Assembly: GCA_900763675.1 (NCBI GenBank)
Contig: CAAFLE010000081.1
Span: 1-45,823, forward strand
DNA length: 45,823 nt
Direction of reading: 5' to 3'
Source: an uncultured Oscillospiraceae bacterium
Lineage (GTDB): Bacteria; Bacillota; Clostridia; Oscillospirales; Oscillospiraceae
A program made the translations under genes and the position numbers. Positions 1 through 7,442 of the stretch are shown here, piece after piece. Every line of letters starts with the position of its first letter. Positions within the stretch are counted from its first letter, which is position 1. Under the pieces are notes generated by a model. The model saw only the letters and a list, made by a program, of their open reading frames with translations, was not told the DNA's origin and searched no databases.

Positions 1-1
1 A

Positions 2-76
2 TTCCAGAATTGCGAAACAGGAGAAGTCTACGAGATCGTTGAGCGCCTCTCTGATGATAAAGCCATCATTGGGTAA
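2..76 (+). CDS. 3' end of a truncated ORF at the window edge
   Basis: An open frame runs from the first bases to a TAA at 74-76. Its 24 visible residues end in VERLSDDKAIIG. The piece is too short to assign to a family, and its status as a gene rests only on the open frame and a protein-like composition (acidic, with ETGEVYEIVERL). About 120 bp of non-coding DNA and a promoter for the next gene follow, so it would be the end of a separate transcription unit. Its base composition matches the AT-richer block up to about 1.9 kb. Confidence 0.35.
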   Translation, partial: FQNCETGEVYEIVERLSDDKAIIG

Positions 77-199
77 TCGTTCAATAGATTCAGTCACTTA
101 TCTCGCCTGCCAAATTATCATCCCTGTTTGAAACAGGCCACACTACCATACACCTATACAAATGCGACCCACAAGCCTTGATGCTTATTGGTTTTTCTC

Positions 200-228
200 T
201 TGTGATGGGCGAACATTAATGGTAAAAT
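200..228 (+). promoter_or_regulatory. Predicted sigma-A promoter of the 259-1871 gene pair
   Basis: TTGTGA (200-205), a 17-bp spacer and TAAAAT (223-228). A second TATAAT overlaps at 227-232. It lies about 30 bp before the first gene of the pair, in an otherwise featureless 77-258 gap. Confidence 0.55.
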
Positions 229-258
229 ATAATACTCAATTAAACGGGAGTGGTGTGG

Positions 259-456
259 ATGAAATCAGTACATTGGACCCAGCGGACGCACCTTTTCCGT
301 CCTGATGAGTATATCTGCTCGGCCTGCAAAGCTTCCTGCGACAGGCCATACAGGGAATGCCCAAATTGTGGTGCGCAAATGAAAAAAGCAAAATATGATC
401 CATCATGGGTGGACGAGACCGAAGGGATCTCTGCCATTCTGGACGATGATTGGTAA
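259..456 (+). CDS. Small zinc-ribbon protein
   Basis: A 65-residue protein with two knuckles, CSAC and CPNCG, about 16 residues apart, the spacing of a zinc ribbon. The rest is charged with an acidic, tryptophan-rich C-terminus (ISAILDDDW) and no membrane segment. I chose ATG 259 because GGGAG at 246-250 sits 8 nt upstream; an in-frame GTG at 250 would overlap that site. It ends 20 bp before the next gene and shares its promoter, so the two are probably one unit. Function is unknown. The ribbon could bind nucleic acid or a protein partner such as the following nuclease candidate. Base composition is more AT-rich than the genes after 2.3 kb, consistent with acquisition. Confidence 0.6.
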   Translation: MKSVHWTQRTHLFRPDEYICSACKASCDRPYRECPNCGAQMKKAKYDPSWVDETEGISAILDDDW

Positions 457-476
457 AACGCAGGGAGGTTTTCATT

Positions 477-1871
477 ATGTCATACGAAGAGGATTATCGG
501 GAGCCATATAGTTCCCCCTGCGCTTGCGGGAAAGGCATTCTGAGATACTACCGGATCGTTGAATCGAATGATTGGGGCCAGCAACAGGAATCCAATACAG
601 CCGTCGAAATCATTTGTGACTTCTGCAAGGAACACTATCATTACGAGCATACACACTTCGGAGAGGGACTGCTTGTTCCGAACGGATTATCCATTCCCCC
701 GGAAATACCGCTTCTCAACTACAAGCAGCAGTATTCCTCCGATGAATCTTTTATTGGCAAATACGATAAAGATGTCATTGAGGCGATAATTGCTGACATG
801 ACAGCGCCCAAGCACAGATTTATTAAAGACCTCACATATGGGCCTGCGATAAGATACGCTGAGGAATGGGTATCTCAGCATAGGAAGAAATCTTTGGACC
901 CAATGATAGCCAATCTCCGCCGGATTCTTTCCCATTATGACGAACTTGTAGCATCGCGCGAAAAGAAAAAACCACGCATTGAAGCTTACAAAAAACAGTC
1001 CGCAGAAAGAGAGCAAGCCGCCCTAAAGGCTGAAAAGCAGAGCTTCCGACCTTCGTTCAAATATGATGCCGAGCAGGACAAACTGGACCACGAGAGAGCA
1101 CAAAAGGAACAGGAGACATTCAAGGAGGCCCATAAGTTTGATCCATTTGATGCGCGGGTGACGTATCACGATTCCTGCAGAGTTGATTCAACGGGCCGCT
1201 ATTGGGACAGCCTCCATATTCTCGAATGCATTGACCCTCAGTATTTGGTTTTGGACAAGCCGGAATATGGCTCTGCCAGCATAACCATAGTAAAGAAATA
1301 CAGGTGCAAATGCGCCATCTGCGGAAAGGAAATCGATGCCCTGTCTTCCGGATTTGAAATCCGCTTTGATGTGGATTCAAATCGCTTTTACCCTGTACTC
1401 CAGTGCGATTGCCATAACGTCTCTTCGTTTGAAGCAAAAGCAATGGATATTTTGAATACCCTCGGAATCGCTTATATGCGAGAGGTCTCGTTTGACGGAC
1501 TGGTAGGCGATTACGGTCACCCCCTCCGGTTTGATTTTGCGCTGTTCAGACCTGATTTACAAAACGGGGAGGGCGTCGGGGAAATCCAATTACTGCTTGA
1601 ATTGCAGGGACCGCACCACTATAAGCGGGGCGAATACGACGAATATGGCGATTTCATCGAAGACAAAGATAACGCTTCTTTGAGCGCAAAGGCGCGGACC
1701 GAAAAGCAAATGCGCTATGACGACTTGAAACGGCAGTATTGCGCGGAGCACGGAATTCCGCTCGAACTGATCAAGTACACAGGCAGCAGTTACGATAAGC
1801 TCGAAGAACTGATCACAGGTATAATCAAAAAGTACGGTTTTGATGACAATGGGGACGATCTCCCGTTTTGA
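477..1871 (+). CDS. Zinc-finger / coiled-coil protein with a C-terminal PD-(D/E)XK-like nuclease domain
   Basis: A 464-residue soluble protein in three parts. An N-terminal region carries CAC and CDFC cysteines. The middle (about residues 150-230) is highly charged and probably helical or coiled coil, followed by a second cysteine cluster (CKCAICG, CDCH). From about residue 330 the C-terminus resembles very-short-patch/PD-(D/E)XK nucleases: LRFDFALF gives an Asp near residue 353, LLELQGPHHY gives an E-x-Q near 376-378, and RYDDLKRQYC followed by PLELIKY is the usual end of this fold. The nuclease role is inferred from this pattern. ATG 477 has AGGGAGG at 462-468; an in-frame ATG at 450 lacks a ribosome site. 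Codon use differs from the rest of the window. It could be a phage-borne or defence nuclease, but no methylase, helicase or other restriction partner is visible. Confidence 0.75.
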   Translation: MSYEEDYREPYSSPCACGKGILRYYRIVESNDWGQQQESNTAVEIICDFCKEHYHYEHTHFGEGLLVPNGLSIPPEIPLLNYKQQYSSDESFIGKYDKDVIEAIIADMTAPKHRFIKDLTYGPAIRYAEEWVSQHRKKSLDPMIANLRRILSHYDELVASREKKKPRIEAYKKQSAEREQAALKAEKQSFRPSFKYDAEQDKLDHERAQKEQETFKEAHKFDPFDARVTYHDSCRVDSTGRYWDSLHILECIDPQYLVLDKPEYGSASITIVKKYRCKCAICGKEIDALSSGFEIRFDVDSNRFYPVLQCDCHNVSSFEAKAMDILNTLGIAYMREVSFDGLVGDYGHPLRFDFALFRPDLQNGEGVGEIQLLLELQGPHHYKRGEYDEYGDFIEDKDNASLSAKARTEKQMRYDDLKRQYCAEHGIPLELIKYTGSSYDKLEELITGIIKKYGFDDNGDDLPF

Positions 1872-1974
1872 ACCCCCTCTGGAATTTGAACCTCCCTCGG
1901 ACCCGGTTGCCCCCCCTGAACAGGCGGTGCACCCCCTTGGAAGTTTTTCTATCAAAACGCGATACCTTTTCCAA

Positions 1975-2113
1975 TCAGAGCTTCCACATTTTGGCGGAGG
2001 CTCTGACTGCATATGGGATTCGGACCCGAGGGCACTTGGCAAGCCTCCGGGGGAGGCTTGCAACCCGAGGCGGCCTGCGCCGCAGCGCAGGTCGAATCCT
2101 GCACTCCCCGCCA
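1975..2113. other. Chain of hairpins ending in a tRNA-3'-end-like sequence
   Basis: Three stem-loops follow one another. TCAGAGCTTCC (1975-1985) pairs with 1996-2006. GCAAGCCTCC (2039-2048) pairs perfectly with 2052-2061 around GGG. CCTGCG (2074-2079) pairs with CGCAGG (2086-2091). The octamer ACCCGAGG occurs at 2024 and again at 2063, flanking the second hairpin. The last part, GCAGG-TCGAAT-CCTGC-ACTCCCC-G-CCA (2087-2113), looks like a tRNA T-arm, acceptor strand and CCA, but its T-loop is one base short. On the minus strand GGTCCGAATCCC is also T-arm-like. No complete cloverleaf was found. The 3' end of a tRNA gene is a common integration site, so this may be an attachment-site remnant at the edge of the AT-rich block. 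Confidence 0.4.
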
Positions 2114-2116
2114 CGT

Positions 2117-2183
2117 CAAAACAACACCATGAGGTCATCGGTCGCCGCAGGCGGCGTCAGATTGACCGATGGTGTTGTTTTTT
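2117..2183 (+). terminator. Strong rho-independent terminator with a long stem
   Basis: AAAACAACACCAT (2118-2130) pairs with ATGGTGTTGTTTT (2169-2181). An inner stem CGGTC/GACCG and GCCGC/GCGGC lies within it, and T residues follow. It sits four bases after the CCA of the tRNA-like end, as a terminator of a tRNA gene would. Confidence 0.8.
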
Positions 2184-2277
2184 CCAATTGCGGTTATATA
2201 TCAGCAGACACCAATGTCATAATAGAATCAGGTTCTTTACATATACAGGTAAGTTCAAAGTTCTTGTAATTCCGTTC

Positions 2278-2306
2278 TTGTGCTTTTTGTGGAGTTGTAC
2301 TATAAT
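2278..2306 (+). promoter_or_regulatory. Predicted promoter of the mgtC-like gene
   Basis: TTGTGC (2278-2283), 17 bp, then a consensus TATAAT (2301-2306). It leaves a leader of about 55 nt to ATG 2370. The rest of the 1872-2369 gap holds only the hairpin chain and the terminator. Confidence 0.7.
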
Positions 2307-2369
2307 CGGACCACAAAACTGGAGGGTCGTATCCGGTTTTGCTATATTTCTTAAAGTAAGGTGCGATTT

Positions 2370-3074
2370 ATGACAAGTTACAGCGAGATTATGGGCTATC
2401 TCCATCAGGTGAATCTTGTTTCCATGCTGCTGCGCTTTGCCATCGCCCTTCTCGGCGGCGGCATCATCGGAATGTCCCGCGGCAAGCGCCAGCATGCCGC
2501 CGGACTGCGCACGCATCTGCTCGTGTGCATCGGCGCGGCGTCCGTTATGATGACGAGCCTGTATCAGGCGCAGAACCTCGGCGTGCCGGGCGATGCGTTC
2601 CGTATGCCGGCGCAGGTGGTGAGCGGCGTCGGCTTTCTCGGCGCGGGCAGCATCCTTGTGACCGGCAAGCGCCACGTCACCGGGCTTACGACCGCCGCAG
2701 GTCTCTGGGCGTCGGCGTGCATGGGTCTCGCCGCGGGCGCAGGCTTTTACGAGGGGGCGCTGACGATGTGCGTTCTCATCTACATTGTGCTGGTTTCCCT
2801 CAACAAGCTCGACGCGACGCACGTAAAGGCGTCGAGAGTGGTGAATCTGTATGTGGAACTGAAATGCAGCGTGCCGCTCAGCACATTGCTGCGGTCTCTC
2901 AAAGCCGGCGGCATTCAGGTCAACGACATACAGGACCTCGGCTCGCACAGCGACGAGACGCGGGGCTATCTTCTGGAGCTGGAGATCATGCGTCCGGAGC
3001 TGAGCCACGCGGCGGCAGCAGAGCTTGCCGCCGGAGCGGAGGGCGTCGATTTCTGCGAGGAAATGAAGTCTTAA
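2370..3074 (+). CDS. MgtC/SapB family membrane protein
   Basis: An inner-membrane protein of 234 residues with an MgtC-type N-terminal domain of about four membrane helices. The family signature is visible: FAIALLGGGIIGMSRGKRQHAAGLRTHLLVCIGAA, read here in parts as GGGIIGMSRG, AAGLRTHLLV, VVSGVGFLGAGSI and TTAAGLWASACMGLAAG. About 80 soluble residues follow (VNLYVELKCSVPL onward), typical of the longer family members. MgtC proteins are tied to growth in low magnesium and to control of membrane ATP synthesis; the exact role here is not known. ATG 2370 follows TAAGG by 8 nt, preferred over the in-frame GTG at 2361. The gene is alone under its own promoter and converges on the DUF819 gene through a shared terminator. 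Confidence 0.9.
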   Translation: MTSYSEIMGYLHQVNLVSMLLRFAIALLGGGIIGMSRGKRQHAAGLRTHLLVCIGAASVMMTSLYQAQNLGVPGDAFRMPAQVVSGVGFLGAGSILVTGKRHVTGLTTAAGLWASACMGLAAGAGFYEGALTMCVLIYIVLVSLNKLDATHVKASRVVNLYVELKCSVPLSTLLRSLKAGGIQVNDIQDLGSHSDETRGYLLELEIMRPELSHAAAAELAAGAEGVDFCEEMKS

Positions 3075-3088
3075 TAAAAATAAAGCGA

Positions 3089-3120
3089 AAGCCTCTCCTT
3101 GTTTTCAAGGAGAGGCTTTT
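3089..3120. terminator. Bidirectional terminator between convergent genes
   Basis: AAGCCTCTCCTTG (3089-3101) pairs with CAAGGAGAGGCTT (3106-3118) around TTTT. A and T runs flank both sides, so it can end the mgtC-like gene on plus and the DUF819 gene on minus. Confidence 0.9.
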
Positions 3121-3131
3121 CCGTATTCAGC

Positions 3132-4301
3132 TTATAACAGCAGGAACAGCCCCGCGCCGAGGAAGGTCCCGACGGCGTAGCCGAGAGCGCCGCAGATGAG
3201 ACCCGGCGCGGTCAGCGCGTCACAGCGGAGCTGCTTTGTGACCGCCGGGATAAACGCCGGACCATACAGCCCCGCCGTCATCGTGACGATGGCGCAGTCC
3301 GCGCCGATGCGGAAAATGCGGCAGAGCAGCAGGTGCAGCGCGAACGAGCAGACCGTGATGAGCGCGAGCAGCGCGAGCGTGTGCAGCAGACTGCCGCGGA
3401 TCGTTTCAAGATCGAGAGAGCTTGCCAGCGCAAACGAAAAGACGAGAATGAGATAATGTCCCGCGGCGGCGTTTTCCCTTACCTCGCGCACGCTCGGCAC
3501 GAACGAGAGCGCGAGACCAAGGACCGTTCCTGCGATCATTACCGCCGGAACGAGCGGATCGGTGAGAGCGCCGCCCTTCACCTTCCACACGATAAAGCCG
3601 ATGACCGCGCCGACGAGGACGCAGCCGAGCGAGAGCAGGAGATTTCGTACGATGCCCCGGTGAAAGCCGTTCCATTTGAGCGCGTCCATGTTTTCCGCGC
3701 CGCCGGGCTTGCGCATATATTCGCCGCTCCTTGCCCGCCGGTCGAGAAGCTTTGCGCACAGGGGCTTTGCGAGCGTGAGAATGAAAATATAAAATATCGT
3801 CCCGACGATCATGTCGGAGAGATTGCCGATGGCGATCGCGTCGCCCGGCACGCCGAGAATGACGCCGACGGCGTTGAAGTTCGGCGAGCCGCCGGTATAC
3901 ATCCCCGCCGCCATCGCGGCAAGCTCCTTCCCCCACGGAAACGAAGCGCCGAGCGTTCTGCCGAAGAGCAGCACGACGCCGCTCACGGAAACGATCAGCA
4001 GCGCGAACGACGTCAGCACCGGCTTTGCCAGTCGCCGCACGTCGGCAAGGTTCGCGCCGAACATCAAAAGCGGGATGGCAAGCCCGATGCACACATAGCT
4101 GCCGATCTGCCCGACGTCGGCGTTCAGACGGATGTCCAGCCCGAGCTTCCGGCAGAGAAACACCGCCAGCGATAAAACGATGCCCCAGAAATACGCCATG
4201 GCGATCGTGCCGAACGTGCGCACGAGACCCTTTTCCCGCTGCTGCAGAATCAGAAGCGGCACGGCGAACACGGCGATAAGCTGCAAAACCGTAACGATCA
4301 T
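3132..4301 (-). CDS. DUF819 family membrane transporter
   Basis: A 389-residue, very hydrophobic protein with about ten membrane segments. The family hallmark GMYTGGSPNFNAVG is present in the middle (about residues 133-146), with a related two-fold repeat pattern later (MTAGLYGPAFIPAVTKQL). DUF819 proteins are fold relatives of sodium-coupled glutamate and anion/proton carriers, but their substrates are undefined. The start has GGGAGGA 6-7 nt upstream on the minus strand. The gene is transcribed alone and divergently from the DUF5058 cassette, with a 143-bp gap in which I could not call a convincing promoter for either direction. Amino-acid or peptide-like cargo would fit the neighbouring peptidase cassette, but that is inference. 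Confidence 0.88.
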   Translation of the reverse strand: MIVTVLQLIAVFAVPLLILQQREKGLVRTFGTIAMAYFWGIVLSLAVFLCRKLGLDIRLNADVGQIGSYVCIGLAIPLLMFGANLADVRRLAKPVLTSFALLIVSVSGVVLLFGRTLGASFPWGKELAAMAAGMYTGGSPNFNAVGVILGVPGDAIAIGNLSDMIVGTIFYIFILTLAKPLCAKLLDRRARSGEYMRKPGGAENMDALKWNGFHRGIVRNLLLSLGCVLVGAVIGFIVWKVKGGALTDPLVPAVMIAGTVLGLALSFVPSVREVRENAAAGHYLILVFSFALASSLDLETIRGSLLHTLALLALITVCSFALHLLLCRIFRIGADCAIVTMTAGLYGPAFIPAVTKQLRCDALTAPGLICGALGYAVGTFLGAGLFLLL

Positions 4302-4444
4302 GGATCATTCCTCCCTGTTTCTGCCGATAAGAATACCGGATTTTCCCGGAAAAGAAAAGAGGGGAAAGGAATTTTCGCACGCCCTTTTCAAAAACGAAGT
4401 AAAGTGATAAACTGTGAGGCAATGAAAAAAGGGAGGGAATTTCC

Positions 4445-5194
4445 ATGAGCATTCTGTCCCGGCTCAACAGCCCGGTCATGTATCTCATCTGCGGCGGCAT
4501 CATTCTGTTCGTCGCGCTCGTGTGCGTATTCTTTATGATACGCGCCTACCGCGCCGGTGTAGCCATCGGCATGGACAAAACGAAAATGAAGCGCACCATC
4601 ACGGCAAGCGCCACGTTTGCCGCGCTGCCGAGCGTCGGCATCCTGCTCGGCGTCATTGCGCTCTCGGGCAGTCTCGGCACGCCGTGGTCGTGGCTGCGCC
4701 TGTCGGTCATTGGAGCGCTGCACTATGAAACGCAGGTCGCCGAGGCGGCGGCGGAGGCGGTCGGTCTGCCGGGACTGTCGGCGTCCGCCATGACGGCGCA
4801 GGCGTTCACCACCATCGCGCTTTTGATGGGCGTGTGCATCATGTGGGGCATGGTGTTTTCCATCTTTTTCAATAAGAAGTATCTCGCCCGGCTCAAGGCG
4901 CCCAAGGAGGGCGGCGCTTCCGGCGGCTTCGGCGACACGGCGATGACCGCCATGTTCATCGGTCTGGTGAGCGCGTACATCGGAAGCTACATCGGCGCGT
5001 TTGTCTCCGGCGCGGGACGGTTCGCGTTCGCCGGGAACGCCCTGCCGCTCGCGGTCGTCGCGGTGTCGGCGGCGGTGATGGCGGTGTTCGTTTGGCTCGC
5101 CGAGAAGAAAAACGCCGCGTGGGTCGACAACTTCTCCATCGCGGGCAGTATGCTCGCGGGCATGGCGGCAGCGGTGCTGCTGCGCGGTATATAA
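4445..5194 (+). CDS. DUF5058 family membrane protein
   Basis: A 249-residue inner-membrane protein with about six membrane helices. It begins MSILSRLNSPVMYLICGG and has a conserved-looking Gly/Ala/Ser-rich core (TFAALPSVGILLGVIALSGSLGTPWSWLRLSVIG, seen as ALPSVGILLGV and PWSWLRLSVIG). The match to DUF5058 is from memory of the family. ATG 4445 has GGGAGGG about 8 nt upstream. It is the first gene of a three-gene run: the next membrane protein starts 12 bp later, and that one overlaps an M20 peptidase by 4 bp. The tight packing suggests the two membrane proteins form a complex, probably a transporter feeding or serving the peptidase. No ATPase is present. Confidence 0.8.
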   Translation: MSILSRLNSPVMYLICGGIILFVALVCVFFMIRAYRAGVAIGMDKTKMKRTITASATFAALPSVGILLGVIALSGSLGTPWSWLRLSVIGALHYETQVAEAAAEAVGLPGLSASAMTAQAFTTIALLMGVCIMWGMVFSIFFNKKYLARLKAPKEGGASGGFGDTAMTAMFIGLVSAYIGSYIGAFVSGAGRFAFAGNALPLAVVAVSAAVMAVFVWLAEKKNAAWVDNFSIAGSMLAGMAAAVLLRGI

Positions 5195-5206
5195 GGAGGG
5201 AATGAC

Positions 5207-5899
5207 ATGAACGAACAGGAAAAGACCGCCCGGTTTGAGGCATATAACCGCCGGACGCACACCTATGGACGCATTGCCTGCGGCGTGACGCTCGTGCTGC
5301 TGCTCGGAGCGCCGTTTCTCATGGGCTACATTCTCGGCGCAATGCCCGATCTCCGCGCCTTCGGCAAGGGCTTTCTCGCCATCGGCATTGTGTGGCTCGT
5401 GAGCTGCGTGGCGGAGTATCTCGTCTATACGCCGATGCTCGGCGCGGGCGGCGGGTATCTCGCGTTTATAACCGGTAACCTGATAAATATGAAAATTCCG
5501 TGCGCGGTGAACGCCCGCGACATCGTGGGCGCCAAGACCGGCACGCCGGAAAACGAGATCATTTCCACGCTCTCCATCGCGACGGCGTCGCTCGTGACGA
5601 TCGTCATTCTGGCGCTCGGCGTGCTGCTTTTGATCCCGCTCCAGCCCGTGCTACAAAGCCCCGCGCTCCAGCCGGCGTTTGACAACGTCGTCCCGGCGCT
5701 CTTCGGCGCAATGGCGTATAAGTATTACCGGAAGAACGTGAAGATCGCGCTGCTGCCGCTCGTAATTATGAGCGTTCTCTTCATCCTCGTGCCGGGACTG
5801 CTCGGCTCGACGAGCTTTATGATCCTGCCCTCCGGCGCAATCGCCATCGGCGCTGCGTACTTTCTGTACCGCCGCGCAAGAAAGGAGACGGCGGTATGA
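5207..5899 (+). CDS. Membrane protein, partner of the DUF5058 protein
   Basis: A 230-residue protein with a short polar N-terminus (MNEQEKTARFEAYNRRTHTYGR) and about six hydrophobic segments. No family was recognised with certainty. The loop GNLINMKIPCAVNARDIVGAKTGTPENEIISTLSIA stands out as polar and Gly/Asn-rich between helices and may be functional. AAGGAGGGAATGAC precedes ATG 5207 closely. It lies 12 bp after the DUF5058 gene and its stop overlaps the start of the M20 peptidase (ATGA at 5896-5899), so translation of all three is probably coupled. I read it as the second subunit of a two-component membrane carrier. Confidence 0.75.
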   Translation: MNEQEKTARFEAYNRRTHTYGRIACGVTLVLLLGAPFLMGYILGAMPDLRAFGKGFLAIGIVWLVSCVAEYLVYTPMLGAGGGYLAFITGNLINMKIPCAVNARDIVGAKTGTPENEIISTLSIATASLVTIVILALGVLLLIPLQPVLQSPALQPAFDNVVPALFGAMAYKYYRKNVKIALLPLVIMSVLFILVPGLLGSTSFMILPSGAIAIGAAYFLYRRARKETAV

Positions 5900-7335
5900 G
5901 GATCGTGGGATACATTCTGCTCGCGCTGCTCGGCGTTCTCGTGCTGCTTCTGCTCGCAGCGGTCGTGCGCACGCTCTGCATGAAGAAAAAGACCTCGGAC
6001 TACATGCCGCACCCCGACCCGGAGCGTGAGCGGGAGTACGCGGAAAAGCTCTCGCGCATGGTCGCCTATGAAACGGTGTCGCACCCGGACGATCCGGAGC
6101 TGGAAAAATTCCGCGGCTTTCACGCGCTGCTCGCGGAGCTGTACCCGACGGTGCATGAAAAGCTCGAAAAGACGGAGATCGACGGCAATCTCCTCTTCTT
6201 CTGGGAGGGACGGCATCACGACCGCCCGCTCGTCCTCATGTCGCATCAGGACGTTGTCCCGGCGGAGGGAACGTGGCTGCACGCGCCGTTTTCCGGCGAC
6301 ATTGCCGACGGCAGGGTGTGGGGACGCGGCGCTTCAGACACAAAATGCAGCGTCATGGGCTTTTTCCAGGCGTGCGAGGAGCTGCTGCGCGAGGGGTACG
6401 TCCCCGAGCAGGACGTGTATCTCTCGTCCTCCTGCACGGAGGAATTTGCAGGTCCCGGCTGCGGCAAGCTCGTGGACGAGCTGCGCCGCCGCGGCGTGAA
6501 GCCGTTTCTCGTCTGCGACGAGGGCGGCGGCATCATCTCCGAACCCATCGGCGGCATCCACGGCAATTTCGCCATGCTCGGCGTATTTGAAAAGGGCAAG
6601 GCGGACGTGCGCTTCACTGCCCGCTCGAACGGCGGTCATGCGAGCGCCCCGCCGAAAAACTCGCCCGTGGCGCGGCTCGCGGCATTTGTAAGCAGCATGG
6701 AAAAACACCCGCCCTTCCGGAAAAAATTTGAGCCGGAGGTAAGCGCGATGTTTGCCCGGCTCGCGGCATACGCTCCGTTCGGGCTGCGGCTGCTGTTCGG
6801 GAATCTCTGGCTGTTTGCGCCGCTTATGAAGCTCGTCATGCCGGCACTCTCGCCGCAGGCGGGCGCAATGCTGCGCACGACGGCGGCGTTCACGATGCTT
6901 TCCGGCTCGGACGCCTGCAACGTGCTGCCGCAGGAGGCGAGCGTATGGGCAAATCTCCGCTTCATCCCGCACCAGGGCATGGACGAGAGTCTTGCGCTCA
7001 TCCGAAAACGCGCCGGAAAATACGGACTGGAGACGGAGGTCCTCTCCGCGAGCGACTATTCCGCGCCCGCCGACATCCACGGCGAGGCGTGGCGGCGCGT
7101 GACCGACACGATCTCCGAGGTGTTCCCGGGGCTTGCTTACAGCCCCTACGTGATGACCGGCGCGACCGACGCAAAGAATTATCAGGCGATCTGCGACAAC
7201 TGCATCCGCTTTGCTCCGGTGATCTACGGACCCGAGCAGATGCGCGGGATGCACGGCGTCAACGAAAACATTGAAACGGCGTGCTTGCCGGGCGCAGTGG
7301 ATTTTTATAAGACGCTCATTGGCAATAATCGCTGA
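5896..7335 (+). CDS. Membrane-anchored M20 family metallopeptidase
   Basis: A 479-residue zinc-dependent aminoacylase/carboxypeptidase-type hydrolase. Residues 3-27 form one membrane helix, so the catalytic part is anchored. The M20 metal ligands and catalytic residues are in order: the His and Asp of LMSHQDVVP, the Asp of GRGASDTK, the Glu pair of CTEEFAGPG, the acidic residue of VCDEGGG, and the late His of GMHGVNENI. The insertion and length resemble the Cps1/PM20D1 subgroup, which cleaves or conjugates small amides such as dipeptides and N-acyl amino acids. It overlaps the preceding membrane-protein gene by 4 bp. A likely task is trimming peptides or acylated amino acids moved by that membrane pair. 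Whether the catalytic domain faces in or out cannot be told from sequence alone. Confidence 0.9.
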   Translation: MRIVGYILLALLGVLVLLLLAAVVRTLCMKKKTSDYMPHPDPEREREYAEKLSRMVAYETVSHPDDPELEKFRGFHALLAELYPTVHEKLEKTEIDGNLLFFWEGRHHDRPLVLMSHQDVVPAEGTWLHAPFSGDIADGRVWGRGASDTKCSVMGFFQACEELLREGYVPEQDVYLSSSCTEEFAGPGCGKLVDELRRRGVKPFLVCDEGGGIISEPIGGIHGNFAMLGVFEKGKADVRFTARSNGGHASAPPKNSPVARLAAFVSSMEKHPPFRKKFEPEVSAMFARLAAYAPFGLRLLFGNLWLFAPLMKLVMPALSPQAGAMLRTTAAFTMLSGSDACNVLPQEASVWANLRFIPHQGMDESLALIRKRAGKYGLETEVLSASDYSAPADIHGEAWRRVTDTISEVFPGLAYSPYVMTGATDAKNYQAICDNCIRFAPVIYGPEQMRGMHGVNENIETACLPGAVDFYKTLIGNNR

Positions 7336-7372
7336 AAACGCAATTTGGAAACGATTTTTTACCCCGAATCTC

Positions 7373-7401
7373 TTGCAAAATCGGAGCAAACGGTCTATAT
7401 T
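7373..7401 (+). promoter_or_regulatory. Predicted promoter of pfkA
   Basis: TTGCAA (7373-7378), 17 bp, TATATT (7396-7401), about 40 nt before the pfkA start. Confidence 0.7.
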
Positions 7402-7442
7402 ACAACCGATAAGAAAACTATCCAGAAGGGGTGAAGTATTCT

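Noticed and set aside
1990..2113. A complete tRNA gene
   Set aside because: T-arm, acceptor strand and CCA are tRNA-like, but the T-loop is a base short and no matching 5' acceptor, D-arm or anticodon arm was found.
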